Assembly: GCF_024733015.1 (NCBI RefSeq)
Contig: NZ_JANKJG010000005.1
Coordinates: 164,370 to 228,369, forward strand
From: Pseudosulfitobacter koreensis
GTDB taxonomy: Bacteria; Pseudomonadota; Alphaproteobacteria; Rhodobacterales; Rhodobacteraceae
DNA: 64,000 nucleotides
Direction of reading: 5' to 3'
Below the pieces are notes generated by a model that was not told the DNA's origin, did no database searches, and saw only the letters and a program-made list of their open reading frames with translations. Positions 34,111 through 43,990 of the stretch are shown piece after piece. A program made the position numbers and the translations under genes. Positions within the stretch are counted from its first letter, which is position 1, and each line of letters opens with the position of its first letter.

Positions 34111-36315
34111 GTGGTGCGCACGCTCTCCCATATCCTGCGGCCCCATATCCTGCTGGCCGCCGCCCTGATGGCCACGCCGCTTGCCGCACAGAACCGCGCA
34201 GTGCCACCGCAGCCCGTGGCGGGCCAGCAACAGACCCCTGCGGTGCTGGTGGCCGACGACGTGATCGTGACCCGCGACCGGGTGCTGACCGCGCGCGGCA
34301 ATGTCGAGGCCTATCACGGCACCACCCGCCTGCGCGCCTCCGCGATCAGCTATGACGAAAAGACCGGCGTGCTGGACATCACCGGCCCGATCACAATCGA
34401 GGACGGCGACGACGTGGTGATCGTCGCCGATCAGGCTGAACTCAGCCGCAACCTGCAAGACGGTCTTCTGGTCGGTGCGCGCATGGTCCTGAACCAGCAG
34501 TTGCAACTGGCCGCGGTCGAGATGAACCGCGTCGGCGGGCGCTATACCCAACTGTATAAAACTGCCGTAACCTCGTGCCATGTCTGCGACGATGGCCGCC
34601 CGCCCCTGTGGCAGATCCGTGCCCGCCGCGTGGTGCACGACAAGCAGGCGCAGCAGCTGTATTTCGACGACGCGCAGTTTCGCATCGGCAATGTGCCCGT
34701 GTTCTATATCCCACGCCTGCGCCTGCCCGATCCGACGCTGGAGCGTGCTTCGGGCTTTTTGATCCCGTCCCTGTCCAGCGATACGCAGCTGGGCACTGGC
34801 ATCAAGGTTCCATACTTCATCAAGCTCGGCGATCACCGCGACCTGACCCTGACGCCCTATCTGACGGGGCGCACCAAGACGCTGGAATTCCGCTATCGTC
34901 AGGCGTTCCGCAACGGGCGCATCTCATTTCTGGGGGCGCTGTCCGACGACGAGCTGCAACCGAGCGACACCCGTGGCTATCTGTTCGGGAACGGCCGGTT
35001 CGATCTGCGCCGCGACTTTGTGCTGACCTTCAACATCGAAACCACGACCGACACCGCCTATCTCACCGACTACGGCTATTCCGGCAAGGACCGCCTGGAA
35101 AGCGCGGTCGAGCTGGCGCGGGTCCGGCGCGATGAATACATCAGCTTTCGGTACACAAATTTCCGCAGCCTGCGCGACAGCGAAGACAACGACACCATCC
35201 CGACCAACGTGCTGAACGCGACGTTCGAGCGACGCCATTTCCCGCGCGCCTTCGGCGGCGAGCTGCGTTTCACCGGCAACGCCCACGCGCATTACCGCAA
35301 TTCCGACGTGGACACCGATGCCAACCTCGATGGCATCGTGGACGGGCGCGATGTGCAACGCATCAATGTCGAAGCCGAATGGCTGCGCAGCTGGACCCTG
35401 GTAGGCGGCGTGCGCGCCGAAGCCTCATTGGGCATAGAAGCGGATGCGTTCACAGTGGCGCAGGACGCGTTCTTTCCCGACAGCGACGCAGGGCTGACAC
35501 CGCAGGCGCAACTGGTTCTGCGCTATCCGCTGGTGCGCCACGGGGCCGATGGATCGACGCAACTGCTGGAACCGCTCTTGCAGGTCGGCTTTATCGGCGG
35601 CAGCGATCTGGACGTGCCCAACGACGAAAGCACACGGGTCGAATTCGACGAGGGCAACCTGCTGACGCTCTCGCGCTTTCCGCGCCCCGACCGCCGCGAG
35701 CGCGGTGCGGTGGCGGCCTACGGCGTGAACTGGTCACGCTTTGACCCCGCCGGATGGGAGGCCCGCGTGACACTGGGACAGGTGGTGCGCCGTCAGGCAG
35801 CGCTGGACTATTCCGACACCTCGGGCCTGTCGGGCACGACGTCGGACATCCTCTTTGCGGGACAGTTGAAAAACCGCAACGGGCTGGCGGTGACGGGGCG
35901 GACGGTCTTCAACGACGGGTTCGACGTGGCCAAGGCCGAGCTGCGCGGTGACTGGATCGGCCAGCGCGCGACCGTCGGCGGCAGCTATGTCTGGCTGGGC
36001 GAAGACCCCGCCGAAGACCGCGCCATCGCGGTCTCCGAGCTGACGCTGGCCAGCAGCTATGACCTGAACCAGAATTGGACCGCCGCCGCCAACTGGCGCT
36101 ATGATCTGGCCGACAACCGGTCCGCCTATGCGGGTGCGGGCCTGACGTACAACAACGAATGTGTGTCGGCGAGATTCTCCGTCAGCCGGCGGTATAGTTC
36201 CTCGACAAGTATTGAGCCCTCGACCAATCTGGGCTTTACAGTGTCCCTGCGGGGCTTCTCGGTCTCGCAAGGAACCGAAAAATACGTTAGATCATGCGGA
36301 AAGCAGGCGAAATGA
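34111..36315 (+). CDS. lptD: LPS assembly protein LptD (outer-membrane translocon)
   Basis: About 734 residues. A signal peptide (HILRPHILLAAALMATPLAA then Q) precedes an N-terminal OstA-like jellyroll (VLTARGNVEAYHGTTRLRAS) and a large C-terminal beta-barrel ending in a charged GTEKYVRSCGKQAK tail. CHVCDDG and the late NNECVSARFS and RSCGK regions contain the Cys residues that may form the inter-domain disulfides needed for LptD activation. GTG 34111 was chosen since GAGG lies 9 bases upstream and it gives a compact signal peptide; ATG 34093, inside lptG, adds six residues. LptD with LptE inserts LPS in the outer leaflet. It overlaps surA by ATGA. Confidence 0.93.
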   Translation: MVRTLSHILRPHILLAAALMATPLAAQNRAVPPQPVAGQQQTPAVLVADDVIVTRDRVLTARGNVEAYHGTTRLRASAISYDEKTGVLDITGPITIEDGDDVVIVADQAELSRNLQDGLLVGARMVLNQQLQLAAVEMNRVGGRYTQLYKTAVTSCHVCDDGRPPLWQIRARRVVHDKQAQQLYFDDAQFRIGNVPVFYIPRLRLPDPTLERASGFLIPSLSSDTQLGTGIKVPYFIKLGDHRDLTLTPYLTGRTKTLEFRYRQAFRNGRISFLGALSDDELQPSDTRGYLFGNGRFDLRRDFVLTFNIETTTDTAYLTDYGYSGKDRLESAVELARVRRDEYISFRYTNFRSLRDSEDNDTIPTNVLNATFERRHFPRAFGGELRFTGNAHAHYRNSDVDTDANLDGIVDGRDVQRINVEAEWLRSWTLVGGVRAEASLGIEADAFTVAQDAFFPDSDAGLTPQAQLVLRYPLVRHGADGSTQLLEPLLQVGFIGGSDLDVPNDESTRVEFDEGNLLTLSRFPRPDRRERGAVAAYGVNWSRFDPAGWEARVTLGQVVRRQAALDYSDTSGLSGTTSDILFAGQLKNRNGLAVTGRTVFNDGFDVAKAELRGDWIGQRATVGGSYVWLGEDPAEDRAIAVSELTLASSYDLNQNWTAAANWRYDLADNRSAYAGAGLTYNNECVSARFSVSRRYSSSTSIEPSTNLGFTVSLRGFSVSQGTEKYVRSCGKQAK

Positions 36316-37532
36316 GCGGGAAAACGATGAAACGATTTGGACTGACCCTCGCGGTAACCCTGACGGCGGCCCTGCCGCTTGCGGCACAAAACCTGTTCGC
36401 GCCGGTGGCGCGGGTCGATGACAGCGTGATCACCGAATTCGAAGTGCAGCAGCGTGTGCGGTTCCTGCAGGTGCTGAATGCCTCTGGCGCCACCCGTCAA
36501 AGCGCCATCGACGCGCTGATCGACGACCGGCTGCGGCTGGCCGAGACGCTGGATGTCGGGCTGGTGCTGACACCCGAAGGGCTGGCCAACGGGCTGGCCG
36601 AGTTCGCGGGCCGCGCCAACCTGAGCACCGAGGAGTTCGTCGAGGGACTGGAATCCGCCGGTGTCGCAGGCGAGACCTTCCGCGATTTCGTGCGTGTCAA
36701 CCTGGCCTGGCGCGAACTGATCCGGGGCCGCTATGCCAACCGCGTCGAGGTTTCCGAAGCCGACATCGACCGCGCTCTGGCAGCGACGGGCAACGCAGGC
36801 GGCATCCGCGTGCTGATCTCGGAAATCATCATTCCCGCCCCGCCCAACCAACAGGCCTCTGCAATGGCGCGCGCCGAGCAGGCGGCAAGCAGCACGACAG
36901 AAGCCGAATTTTCCAGCTACGCCCGCCAGTTTTCGGCCACCGCGTCGCGCGACAACGGCGGGCGGTTGAACTGGGTCGATCTGAACACCCTGCCCGAAAG
37001 CCTGCGTGGCGTGCTCTTGGGCCTGACACCGGGCGAAGTGACCGACCCGCTGCCGATCCCCAACGCCGTGGCCCTGTTCCAGCTGCGCGGGATCGAGGAA
37101 ACCGACGCGCCCAGCCCCGACTATGCCGCCGTCGAATATGCTGCCTATTACATGGCCGGCGGGCGCAGTGCCGATACGCTGGCACGCGCACAGCAGCTGA
37201 AGGCCGAAGTGGACGTCTGCGACGATCTCTACGGCGTGGCACAGGGCCAGCCCGAGGAAGTTCTGGACCGCACCAGCGCGGCCCCGTCCGAACTGCCGCA
37301 GGACATCGCGTTCGAGCTGGCCAAGCTTGACCCCGGCGAGGTGTCCACCGCCCTCACCCGTGCCGACGGCCAGACGCTGATGTTCCTGATGCTCTGTGGC
37401 CGCACCGCCGCGCTGAACGAGGATGTGAACCGCGAGGACATCGCCTTGCAACTGCGCCAGCAGATTCTGACCGGCTATTCCGACAGCCTGCTGGAAGAAT
37501 TGCGCGCCGACGCCCGCATCATCCGCGAATGA
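36312..37532 (+). CDS. surA: Periplasmic peptidylprolyl isomerase/chaperone SurA
   Basis: A 406-residue protein: signal peptide (KRFGLTLAVTLTAALPLAAQ), N-terminal chaperone domain (VARVDDSVITEFEVQQRVRF), and at least one parvulin-type domain (ILISEIIIP-like start, ending ELRGIEETD-like). SurA assists folding of outer-membrane barrels, including LptD itself, which fits the gene order. ATG 36312 overlaps the lptD stop; ATG 36327 would place the start closer to the signal sequence. It overlaps pdxA by 4 bases. Confidence 0.93.
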   Translation: MSGKTMKRFGLTLAVTLTAALPLAAQNLFAPVARVDDSVITEFEVQQRVRFLQVLNASGATRQSAIDALIDDRLRLAETLDVGLVLTPEGLANGLAEFAGRANLSTEEFVEGLESAGVAGETFRDFVRVNLAWRELIRGRYANRVEVSEADIDRALAATGNAGGIRVLISEIIIPAPPNQQASAMARAEQAASSTTEAEFSSYARQFSATASRDNGGRLNWVDLNTLPESLRGVLLGLTPGEVTDPLPIPNAVALFQLRGIEETDAPSPDYAAVEYAAYYMAGGRSADTLARAQQLKAEVDVCDDLYGVAQGQPEEVLDRTSAAPSELPQDIAFELAKLDPGEVSTALTRADGQTLMFLMLCGRTAALNEDVNREDIALQLRQQILTGYSDSLLEELRADARIIRE

Positions 37533-38515
37533 CCCCCGCGCCTGCGCTGCCGGTTGCGATCAGCTGCGGTGAACCAGCAGGGATCGGACCTGAAATCGCG
37601 GCAAAGGCATGGGCGGCACTGCGCGGCGACGTACCGCTGTTCTGGATCGGAGAGCCTGCGCACCTGCCCGCTGATCTGCCCTTTTTGCTGATCGACACGC
37701 CCGCACAGGCCGCCGAGGCGCTGCCGCGCGGCCTGCCGGTTCTGCACCACGCATTCGCTGCGCCAAACACCGCAGGCGTCGCCAATCCCGCCAACGCAAG
37801 GGGGGTCATCGACGTCATCGCGCGCGGCGTGGATCTGGTGCGAACCGGTCAGGCTGCGGCCCTGTGCACGGCACCGATTCACAAGAAGGCGCTGCAGGAC
37901 GGTGCGGGCTTTGCCTATCCCGGTCACACCGAATACCTGCAGGCGCTTGCAGGCGCCGACCGTGCGGTGATGATGCTGGCCTCCGAACAGTTGCGCGTCG
38001 TGCCGACCACCATTCACACCGCCCTGTCCGATGTGCCCCGCGCGCTGACGCCCGCCCTGCTGCGCGACACCATCCGCATCACGGACGACGGCCTGCGCCG
38101 CCAGTTCGGCATCGCACAGCCGCGCATCGCGGTCGCGGGCCTGAACCCTCACGCGGGCGAAGGTGGCGCGATGGGCCGCGAGGAAGTCGACTGGATCGCC
38201 GCCCTCGTCACCGAGATGATCGCCGAAGGCTATGACCTGCGCGGCCCCCTGCCCGCAGATACCATGTTTCACGCCAGCGCCCGCATGGCCTATGATTGCG
38301 CGGTCTGCATGTACCACGATCAGGCGCTGATCCCGATCAAGACGCTGGATTTCGACCGCGGCGTGAACGTGACGCTGGGGCTGCCGTTCATCCGCACCTC
38401 GCCCGACCACGGCACCGCCTTCGACATCGCGGGCACCGGCGTCGCCAACCCGTCGTCGATGATCGAAGCCATTCGCATGGCGCACCGGATGGCACAAGGA
38501 ACGTACCGCACATGA
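37529..38515 (+). CDS. pdxA: 4-hydroxythreonine-4-phosphate dehydrogenase
   Basis: A 328-residue NAD-dependent enzyme of the deoxyxylulose-5-phosphate-dependent route to pyridoxal phosphate. Motifs: [16 protein letters not shown] at the N-terminus, the metal-binding His in [44 protein letters not shown] and [16 protein letters not shown]. Length is normal. It lies between surA and rsmA, a classical arrangement, with 4-base overlaps on both sides. Confidence 0.97.
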   Translation: MTPAPALPVAISCGEPAGIGPEIAAKAWAALRGDVPLFWIGEPAHLPADLPFLLIDTPAQAAEALPRGLPVLHHAFAAPNTAGVANPANARGVIDVIARGVDLVRTGQAAALCTAPIHKKALQDGAGFAYPGHTEYLQALAGADRAVMMLASEQLRVVPTTIHTALSDVPRALTPALLRDTIRITDDGLRRQFGIAQPRIAVAGLNPHAGEGGAMGREEVDWIAALVTEMIAEGYDLRGPLPADTMFHASARMAYDCAVCMYHDQALIPIKTLDFDRGVNVTLGLPFIRTSPDHGTAFDIAGTGVANPSSMIEAIRMAHRMAQGTYRT

Positions 38516-39354
38516 ACACGATCGACAGCCTGCCGCCGCTGCGCGAGGTGATCGACACCCACGACCTGCGCGCGCGCAAGTCATTGGGCCAGAACTTCCT
38601 GCTGGACCTCAACCTGACCGCCAAGATCGCGCGGCAGGCAGGCGACCTGACCGGCTGCGACGTGCTGGAAATCGGCCCCGGTCCGGGCGGGCTGACACGC
38701 GGATTGCTCTCCGAAGGCGCGCGCCGCGTGCTTGCCATCGAAAAGGACGCGCGCTGCATGCCTGCGCTGGCCGAGATTGCACAGGCCTATCCGGGCCGCT
38801 TGCAGGTGATCGAAGGCGACGCGCTTGATATCGACCCGCTGGCCCATCTGACGCCGCCCATTCGCGTGGCGGCCAACCTGCCCTACAACGTCGGCACCGA
38901 ACTGCTGGTGCGCTGGCTCACGCCAAAGGACTGGCCACCCTACTGGCAATCGCTGACGCTGATGTTCCAGCGCGAGGTCGCACAGCGCATCGTCGCGGCA
39001 CCGGGGTCCAAGGCCTATGGGCGTCTGGCCCTGCTGGCACAGTGGCGCGCCGATGCGCAAATCGTGCTGAACCTGCCGCCCGAGGCGTTCACGCCGCCGC
39101 CAAAGGTGTCCTCAGCCGTGGTCCATCTGACTGCGCTGCCGCAACCGCGCTATCCCGCCGATGCCGCCGTGCTGAACCGCGTGGTCGCCGCCGCGTTCAA
39201 CCAGCGCCGCAAGATGCTGCGCTCCGCCTTGAAGGGCGTGGCCCCGGATATCGAGGACCGCCTGCAGGCTGCCGGTCTCAAGCCGACGGAACGCGCCGAA
39301 CAGATCTCGCTGGAAGGGTTCTGCGCATTGGCGCGCGCCGTCGCAGCGCCTTGA
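38512..39354 (+). CDS. rsmA: 16S rRNA (adenine1518-N6/adenine1519-N6)-dimethyltransferase
   Basis: A 280-residue methyltransferase that dimethylates two adjacent adenines in helix 45 of 16S rRNA, late in small-subunit assembly. Motifs: [15 protein letters not shown]-binding [13 protein letters not shown], and catalytic [14 protein letters not shown] 38512 overlaps pdxA by 4 bases. It is the last gene of the lptF-to-rsmA chain and is followed by a strong bidirectional terminator. Confidence 0.98.
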   Translation: MNTIDSLPPLREVIDTHDLRARKSLGQNFLLDLNLTAKIARQAGDLTGCDVLEIGPGPGGLTRGLLSEGARRVLAIEKDARCMPALAEIAQAYPGRLQVIEGDALDIDPLAHLTPPIRVAANLPYNVGTELLVRWLTPKDWPPYWQSLTLMFQREVAQRIVAAPGSKAYGRLALLAQWRADAQIVLNLPPEAFTPPPKVSSAVVHLTALPQPRYPADAAVLNRVVAAAFNQRRKMLRSALKGVAPDIEDRLQAAGLKPTERAEQISLEGFCALARAVAAP

Positions 39355-39383
39355 GGCACGGTTTTTCCGCTTATCCGAAAACC

Positions 39384-39416
39384 AAAAAAGGCCCCGCATC
39401 ATGCGGGGCCTTTTTC
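39384..39416. terminator. Bidirectional rho-independent terminator between rsmA and the DUF4167 gene
   Basis: A-tract, GGCCCCGCAT, one-base centre, ATGCGGGGCC, then five T residues. It has T-runs on both strands, so it serves both convergent genes. Confidence 0.9.
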
Positions 39417-39443
39417 GTATTCTGTCAGATCGGTGCGGGGCGA

Positions 39444-40193
39444 CTACTCAGCCGCTTCCGGTGTGCCGCCGCTGTTGCCCTGACCGTCATCCGCATCCGA
39501 AGCGGCAGACTTCTTGCTTGGACCTCTTGAAGTGGTCTTTGCGGCAGGCTTGTCTGAGTTCTGGTCGGCGTTTTGGTCAGCGGCCTTGTCAGCCGGGGGC
39601 TTGGGCTTGCGCCGGGCGCGTGTCGGCTTGGGCTTGGGCGCGCTTTCGGGCGTGTCCACCAAACCGCTGTCGCTGTCGTTCTCGATGACATCCGGCTGGG
39701 ATTGCGGCTGCGACTGGGGTTGCGACTGCGGCTGAGATTGGGGCTGCGAATGGGGCTGCGGCTGCGACCCCTGATCGTGCCCGCCGTTGCCGCCGGAATT
39801 GTTGTTCTGCGATCCACCGGACTCGCGTTCCTGGCGTTCGGTGCGCTCGCGATCACGCTCGGCCTGACGGTCACGCTCGGCCTGGCGTTCGCGGTTCTGA
39901 CGCTCCTGATCTTCGCGCTTGGCGTCGATCTCGCGTTGCGCCTCGCTCAGCAGACGCAGGTAATGCTCCGCGTGCTGCTGAAAGTTTTCCAAAGCAACAC
40001 GGTCACCGGACAGCTGTGCGTCGCGCGCCAGCTGGTTGTACTTGTCGATGATCTGTTGCGGTGTGCCGCGCACCTTGCCTTCGGGGCCAGAGCTGTCGAA
40101 CACACGGTTGACGACGTTGCTGCCACCCCCGCTGTTGTTCGGGCTGCGGTTGCGCGTGTTCTTGGACCGGGACCGGGATCTCGAAGATTTCAT
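39444..40193 (-). CDS. DUF4167 domain-containing protein with Gln/Pro/Ser repeat tail
   Basis: A 249-residue protein. The N-terminal DUF4167 domain (about residues 1-90) shows the Arg/Ser start SRSRSRSKNTRNRSPNNSGG, then VFDSSGPEGKVRGTPQQIID and ENFQQHAEHYLRLL. A charged coiled stretch (KREDQERQNRERQAERDRQA) follows. The C-terminal half is low-complexity: QPQS repeats, then Lys/Arg/Ala-rich segments. The family is nearly universal in alphaproteobacteria beside prmC-prfA and is thought to be RNA-associated, but function is unproven. ATG 40193 gives the conserved start MKSSRSRS; the frame continues upstream without family similarity. Confidence 0.9.
   Translation of the reverse strand: MKSSRSRSRSKNTRNRSPNNSGGGSNVVNRVFDSSGPEGKVRGTPQQIIDKYNQLARDAQLSGDRVALENFQQHAEHYLRLLSEAQREIDAKREDQERQNRERQAERDRQAERDRERTERQERESGGSQNNNSGGNGGHDQGSQPQPHSQPQSQPQSQPQSQPQSQPDVIENDSDSGLVDTPESAPKPKPTRARRKPKPPADKAADQNADQNSDKPAAKTTSRGPSKKSAASDADDGQGNSGGTPEAAE
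39700..39770 (-). repeat. In-frame short tandem repeats coding QPQS units
   Basis: Variants of GGCTGCGACTGGGGTTGCGA recur in the DUF4167 gene, encoding consecutive Gln-Pro-Gln-Ser units on the minus strand. The repeat unit is about 12 bases with substitutions. Copy number probably varies among strains. Confidence 0.75.
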
Positions 40194-40406
40194 GAAATAG
40201 CTTAGCCTTGTTATGCCTATCGCTGCGATTTTCGGATTGCGCGACATGCGCCATCTTTTGTCCGAATATGCGATGTGTTGGGCTTGACGCCGAGCGGGAC
40301 CACCAACAGGTATCCACCGCTGCAACACCTTTGAATAAACATGCACGGCGGTGCGGGACAAGCATTATTTGCGCCGATGCGTCACTTTTCCACGGTTTGT
40401 GCGGGT

Positions 40407-41249
40407 TTATGCCGTTTGCGGCGGGGTTCTGGCACAGATCACGCGGTCGCGCCCGTCCAGATCGGGCAGGCAGATCACCTGCTCCCATCCCGCGCGATGA
40501 AAGATTTCCACAACATCCGCCGCCTGCGTCCAGCCGATTTCGCAGATCAGCCGACCGCCCGGCTCAAGATGCGCAGGCCCCATCGCCGCCAGCACGCGGT
40601 AGGCGGTCAGCCCGTCGGCCTCGTCGGTCAGCGCCATGCGCGGCTCGTGATCGCGCAACTCCGGCGCGACGTGATCCATTTCTTCCGAGGCAAGGTAAGG
40701 CGGGTTCGACACGATCAGGTCATAGTGGCCCCGCACCGTGCCGAACCAGTCCGACTGGATCACCTCGGCACGCGGCGCGACGCCGTGCAGCACCGCGTTG
40801 GCGCTGGCCTGCAGGCAGGCGGCCTCGCTCAGGTCGGTGCCGGTGCCCACCGCCGATGTCCGTTCGGCCAGCAGCGTCACCAGAATGCAGCCCGATCCCG
40901 TGCCGATGTCCAGCACGCTGGCGAATGGCTCGGCCAAGGCCGCCTCGATCAGGGTTTCGGTTTCCGGGCGCGGGTCCAGCACGTCGCTGCTGACCTTGAA
41001 GCGGCGGCCGTAAAAGCTGCGCTCCCCGACCAGATGGCTGACCGGCACCCGCACAGCGCGCAGGCTGATCAGCGCGTCGTAGCGTTCGGCAATCTCGGGG
41101 GCGATGTCCTCGGGCGCGATCAGGGTCACGCGGGCGGCGTCGACCTGTGCGGCATGGGCCAGCAGCAGCCGCGCATCGCGCGCAGGGTCCGGCACACCCG
41201 CCGCACGCAGCCGCGCGGTCGCCGCCGCCATCGCTTGTGCGGCGGTCAT
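40407..41249 (-). CDS. prmC: Peptide chain release factor N5-glutamine methyltransferase
   Basis: A 280-residue SAM-dependent enzyme that methylates the Gln of the GGQ motif of release factors. It has an N-terminal helical domain ([16 protein letters not shown]), SAM motif [15 protein letters not shown], and the catalytic SNPPYLAS. It overlaps prfA by 4 bases, placing enzyme and substrate in one operon. The upstream gap to DUF4167 is 213 bases and contains no gene I can support. Confidence 0.96.
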   Translation of the reverse strand: MTAAQAMAAATARLRAAGVPDPARDARLLLAHAAQVDAARVTLIAPEDIAPEIAERYDALISLRAVRVPVSHLVGERSFYGRRFKVSSDVLDPRPETETLIEAALAEPFASVLDIGTGSGCILVTLLAERTSAVGTGTDLSEAACLQASANAVLHGVAPRAEVIQSDWFGTVRGHYDLIVSNPPYLASEEMDHVAPELRDHEPRMALTDEADGLTAYRVLAAMGPAHLEPGGRLICEIGWTQAADVVEIFHRAGWEQVICLPDLDGRDRVICARTPPQTA

Positions 41250-42295
41250 TGTCCCATCTCGGCCAGCAACCGCGCCTGATCGTCGGCGCGCAAGGCATCT
41301 ATCACCTCGTCCAGATCGCCCTGCATCACCGCATCCAGCTTGTAGAGCGTCAGGTTGATCCGGTGATCGGTCATGCGCCCCTGCGGAAAGTTGTAGGTGC
41401 GGATCCGCTCGGAGCGGTCCCCGCCACCCACTTGCGATGCACGGTCCGCACTGCGCGCCGTGTCGATGCGGCTGCGTTCCATGTCGTAAAGCCGCGCGCG
41501 CAGCACCTGCATCGCCTTCTCGCGGTTGCGGTGCTGCGATTTCTCGGAACTGGTGACGACGATGCCCGTCGGAATATGCGTGATGCGCACGGCGGAATCG
41601 GTGGTGTTGACGTGCTGTCCGCCTGCCCCTGACGACCGCATGGTGTCGATGCGGATGTCATTGGCGTCGATATGAATGTCGACCTCTTCCGCCTCGGGCA
41701 GCACGGCCACGGTGGCCGCCGAAGTGTGGATACGCCCACCGCTTTCGGTCGTGGGCACCCGCTGCACCCGGTGTACGCCGCTCTCGTATTTCATCCGCGC
41801 AAAGACGTTGTCGCCCTTGATATGGGCCACGACTTCCTTGATCCCGCCCAGTTCGGTCGCCTGTTCCTCGATGATCTCGAAACCCCAGCCGCGTGCTTCG
41901 GCATAACGCATGTACATCCGCAGCAGATCACCCGCAAACAGCGCCGCCTCGTCGCCGCCCGTGCCGGGGCGAATTTCCAGCATCGCAGGCTTGGCATCGG
42001 CGGCATCGCGCGGCAACAGCGCCAATTGCAATGCGGCCTCGGCGGCGGGCAAGGCCGCCTTGAGACGCGGTATCTCCTCGCGCGCCAGATCGGCCATTTC
42101 GGGGTCGTTCAGCATGTCGCGCGCATCCGTAATGTCGCGGTGCAACTGCCGATACAGGGCAATCTGCTCGACCACAGGGCGCAGATCGGAATATTCCTTG
42201 GCCAGGGCCGCAATATCCCCGCCGCCCGCTGACATCGCGGCTTCGAGGTACTCGAACCTTTCGGTGATTTGCTGAAGGCGCTCTGACGGGATCAT
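41246..42295 (-). CDS. prfA: Peptide chain release factor 1
   Basis: A 349-residue RF1 that terminates translation at UAA and UAG. The catalytic GGQ is in [16 protein letters not shown]. The codon-recognition tripeptide region and the [17 protein letters not shown] motif precede it. Length is near the family norm of 355-360. It starts the leftward prfA-prmC pair. Confidence 0.97.
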   Translation of the reverse strand: MIPSERLQQITERFEYLEAAMSAGGGDIAALAKEYSDLRPVVEQIALYRQLHRDITDARDMLNDPEMADLAREEIPRLKAALPAAEAALQLALLPRDAADAKPAMLEIRPGTGGDEAALFAGDLLRMYMRYAEARGWGFEIIEEQATELGGIKEVVAHIKGDNVFARMKYESGVHRVQRVPTTESGGRIHTSAATVAVLPEAEEVDIHIDANDIRIDTMRSSGAGGQHVNTTDSAVRITHIPTGIVVTSSEKSQHRNREKAMQVLRARLYDMERSRIDTARSADRASQVGGGDRSERIRTYNFPQGRMTDHRINLTLYKLDAVMQGDLDEVIDALRADDQARLLAEMGQ

Positions 42296-42358
42296 TCGCG
42301 TTCCATCTGATATTGAAGGGCTTTGGTCAAGGGCAAGCGCTGTGGTATGCTATGGGCC

Positions 42359-42646
42359 ATGATACGCAGCATCGCACTTGTTCTGGCACTCACCACACCC
42401 GCACTTGGCGACGTCAAGGCGCCGGGTGGCAAGACCATCGACTGCTTTTGCACCGACAAGGCCGGCGCCCGGATCGAACTGGGGGAAACCATCTGCCTGC
42501 AGGTCGATGGCCGCATGTTCATGGCGCAATGCCAGATGTCGCTGAACGTGCCGATGTGGCGCGAAGTGCAAAAGGGCTGCCTCAGTTCATCGTTGAACAG
42601 TGGCCAGCAACCCCTTCAATCTTTTAGCATTTACCCCCATATCTGA
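42359..42646 (+). CDS. Small secreted protein of unknown function
   Basis: A 95-residue product with a signal peptide (MIRSIALVLALTTPALGDV, cut probably after ALG) and a Cys-containing core (GKTIDCFCTDKAGARIELGE, ICLQVDG, MAQCQMSLNVPMWRE). Four or five cysteines in the mature part suggest disulfides in the periplasm. I recall similar short conserved proteins in Rhodobacteraceae ending near the CLSS segment, but no named family. Its last 60 bases overlap the 3' end of the convergent DUF1499 gene, so the tail (SSLNSGQQPLQSFSIYPHI) may be recent. It diverges from prfA. Confidence 0.65.
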   Translation: MIRSIALVLALTTPALGDVKAPGGKTIDCFCTDKAGARIELGETICLQVDGRMFMAQCQMSLNVPMWREVQKGCLSSSLNSGQQPLQSFSIYPHI

Positions 42647-43021
42647 CGACCCGAACCGGGACCGCGCCAGCATGCGCACCTGTCCGTCTGCCTGCTCGAT
42701 GGTGGTGTAATCGGGAAAGCCTACATTGGCGGTGCGCGTCATGTAGGTGATCCGCCCCGCGTCCACCGACCCCGCCAGCACTTCGGTGCGGGGCAGATCG
42801 CGCATCGCCGTGTCCAGCCGGGCCATCAGACCGTCGTTGGCGGGCAGCACCCGCACGGCACCGTTGCCAAAATCCTTGTCCTCGGTCGCCGTCACAGGCT
42901 GATTCCACCGCGCCGTGTCGGACGGGGCCAGCCGCACATAAGCCACGGCCGCAATGGCAGTGACCCCCAAGAACACCAAAATCCAGATAAACATGCCAAT
43001 AAATCCCTTACTCTTCTTCAT
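42587..43021 (-). CDS. DUF1499 domain-containing membrane-anchored protein
   Basis: A 144-residue protein with an N-terminal helix (GFIGMFIWILVFLGVTAIAA) and a DUF1499 domain outside, recognised by VRVLPANDGLMARLDTAMRD, the MTRTANVGFPDYTTI segment and the LARSRFGSSDMGVNAKRL C-terminal motif. Function is unknown. It starts 18 bases after the speB stop and overlaps the end of the convergent secreted-protein gene by 60 bases. Confidence 0.88.
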   Translation of the reverse strand: MKKSKGFIGMFIWILVFLGVTAIAAVAYVRLAPSDTARWNQPVTATEDKDFGNGAVRVLPANDGLMARLDTAMRDLPRTEVLAGSVDAGRITYMTRTANVGFPDYTTIEQADGQVRMLARSRFGSSDMGVNAKRLKGLLATVQR

Positions 43022-43039
43022 TTCGGTCCCACTGCCTTT

Positions 43040-43987
43040 CTAGCGATAGGCCACACCCGGCAGGACACACAACAGCTCGAACAGGATATTCGCCCCGGTC
43101 AGCGCCGTGTTGCCCGAGGTATCATAGGGCGGGCTGACTTCCACCAGATCGCAGCCGACGATGTTCAGACCACGCAATCCGCGGATCAGCTGCAGCGCCT
43201 GCGGCGTGGTCAGCCCGCCGATCTCCGGCGTGCCGGTGCCGGGCGCATAGGCGGGGTCAAGGCTGTCTATATCATAGGTTACATAGACCGGCGCATCACC
43301 AATGTCGCGCCGTATTTCGGCGCCCAGCGTGTCCAGCGGACGATGCCACAGTTCAGACGCCTGCCATTGCTGAAAACCCCAGCCTTGCGCCTCGGTAAAG
43401 TCGGTGGCGGCATAGCCAGTGCCACGCAGGCCCACCTGATAGACCTTCTGCGGGATCACCAGACCCTCTTCATAAGCGCGGCGGAAAACGGTGCCGTGGG
43501 TCTCGCGCTCGCCGAACATCTCGTCGTTCACATCAGCATGGGCATCGACATGCACCAGCGCCACGGGCCCGTGGCGTTTGGCAATCGCACGCAGGATCGG
43601 CAGGGTGATCGAATGATCGCCACCAATGGCCACGGGCATCACGTCATACTTGAGGATCGCATCATAACTCTTTGCAATGATGCGTAAACTGTCAGCCAGA
43701 GAAAACGTGTTTATCGCCAGATCGCCAATGTCGGCCACCTGCAGACTGTCAAAGGGGGCGGCCCCCGTCTGGATGTTATAGGGCCGGATCATCGCGCTTT
43801 CCGAGCGCACCTGTTTGGGCCCGAACCGCGTGCCTGACCGCCACGAGGTGCCGATATCCATCGGCACGCCCAGCACGCAGACGTCCAGCCCCTTGAGGTC
43901 ATTGACAGACGGCAGGCGCATGAAGGTGTTGGGGCCGGAAAACCGGGCAAGATCGTTGCCGCTGACGGGTTGGTTCTTGCCCGTCAT
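43040..43987 (-). CDS. speB: Agmatinase/ureohydrolase family
   Basis: A 315-residue ureohydrolase that, if agmatinase, cleaves agmatine to putrescine and urea. The binuclear Mn motifs are intact: GGDHSITLPIL, HVDAHADVND, and YDIDSLDPAYAPGTGTPE. Family members also include guanidinobutyrase and similar enzymes, so the substrate is not certain. It starts 3 bases after the M20 amidohydrolase stop, so both are co-transcribed, which suggests a shared nitrogen-compound pathway. Confidence 0.88.
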   Translation of the reverse strand: MTGKNQPVSGNDLARFSGPNTFMRLPSVNDLKGLDVCVLGVPMDIGTSWRSGTRFGPKQVRSESAMIRPYNIQTGAAPFDSLQVADIGDLAINTFSLADSLRIIAKSYDAILKYDVMPVAIGGDHSITLPILRAIAKRHGPVALVHVDAHADVNDEMFGERETHGTVFRRAYEEGLVIPQKVYQVGLRGTGYAATDFTEAQGWGFQQWQASELWHRPLDTLGAEIRRDIGDAPVYVTYDIDSLDPAYAPGTGTPEIGGLTTPQALQLIRGLRGLNIVGCDLVEVSPPYDTSGNTALTGANILFELLCVLPGVAYR

Positions 43988-43990
43988 CCC

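Noticed and set aside
39700..39770. CRISPR-like short repeats
   Set aside because: Repeats are about 12 bases, without unique spacers, and code in frame for QPQS units.
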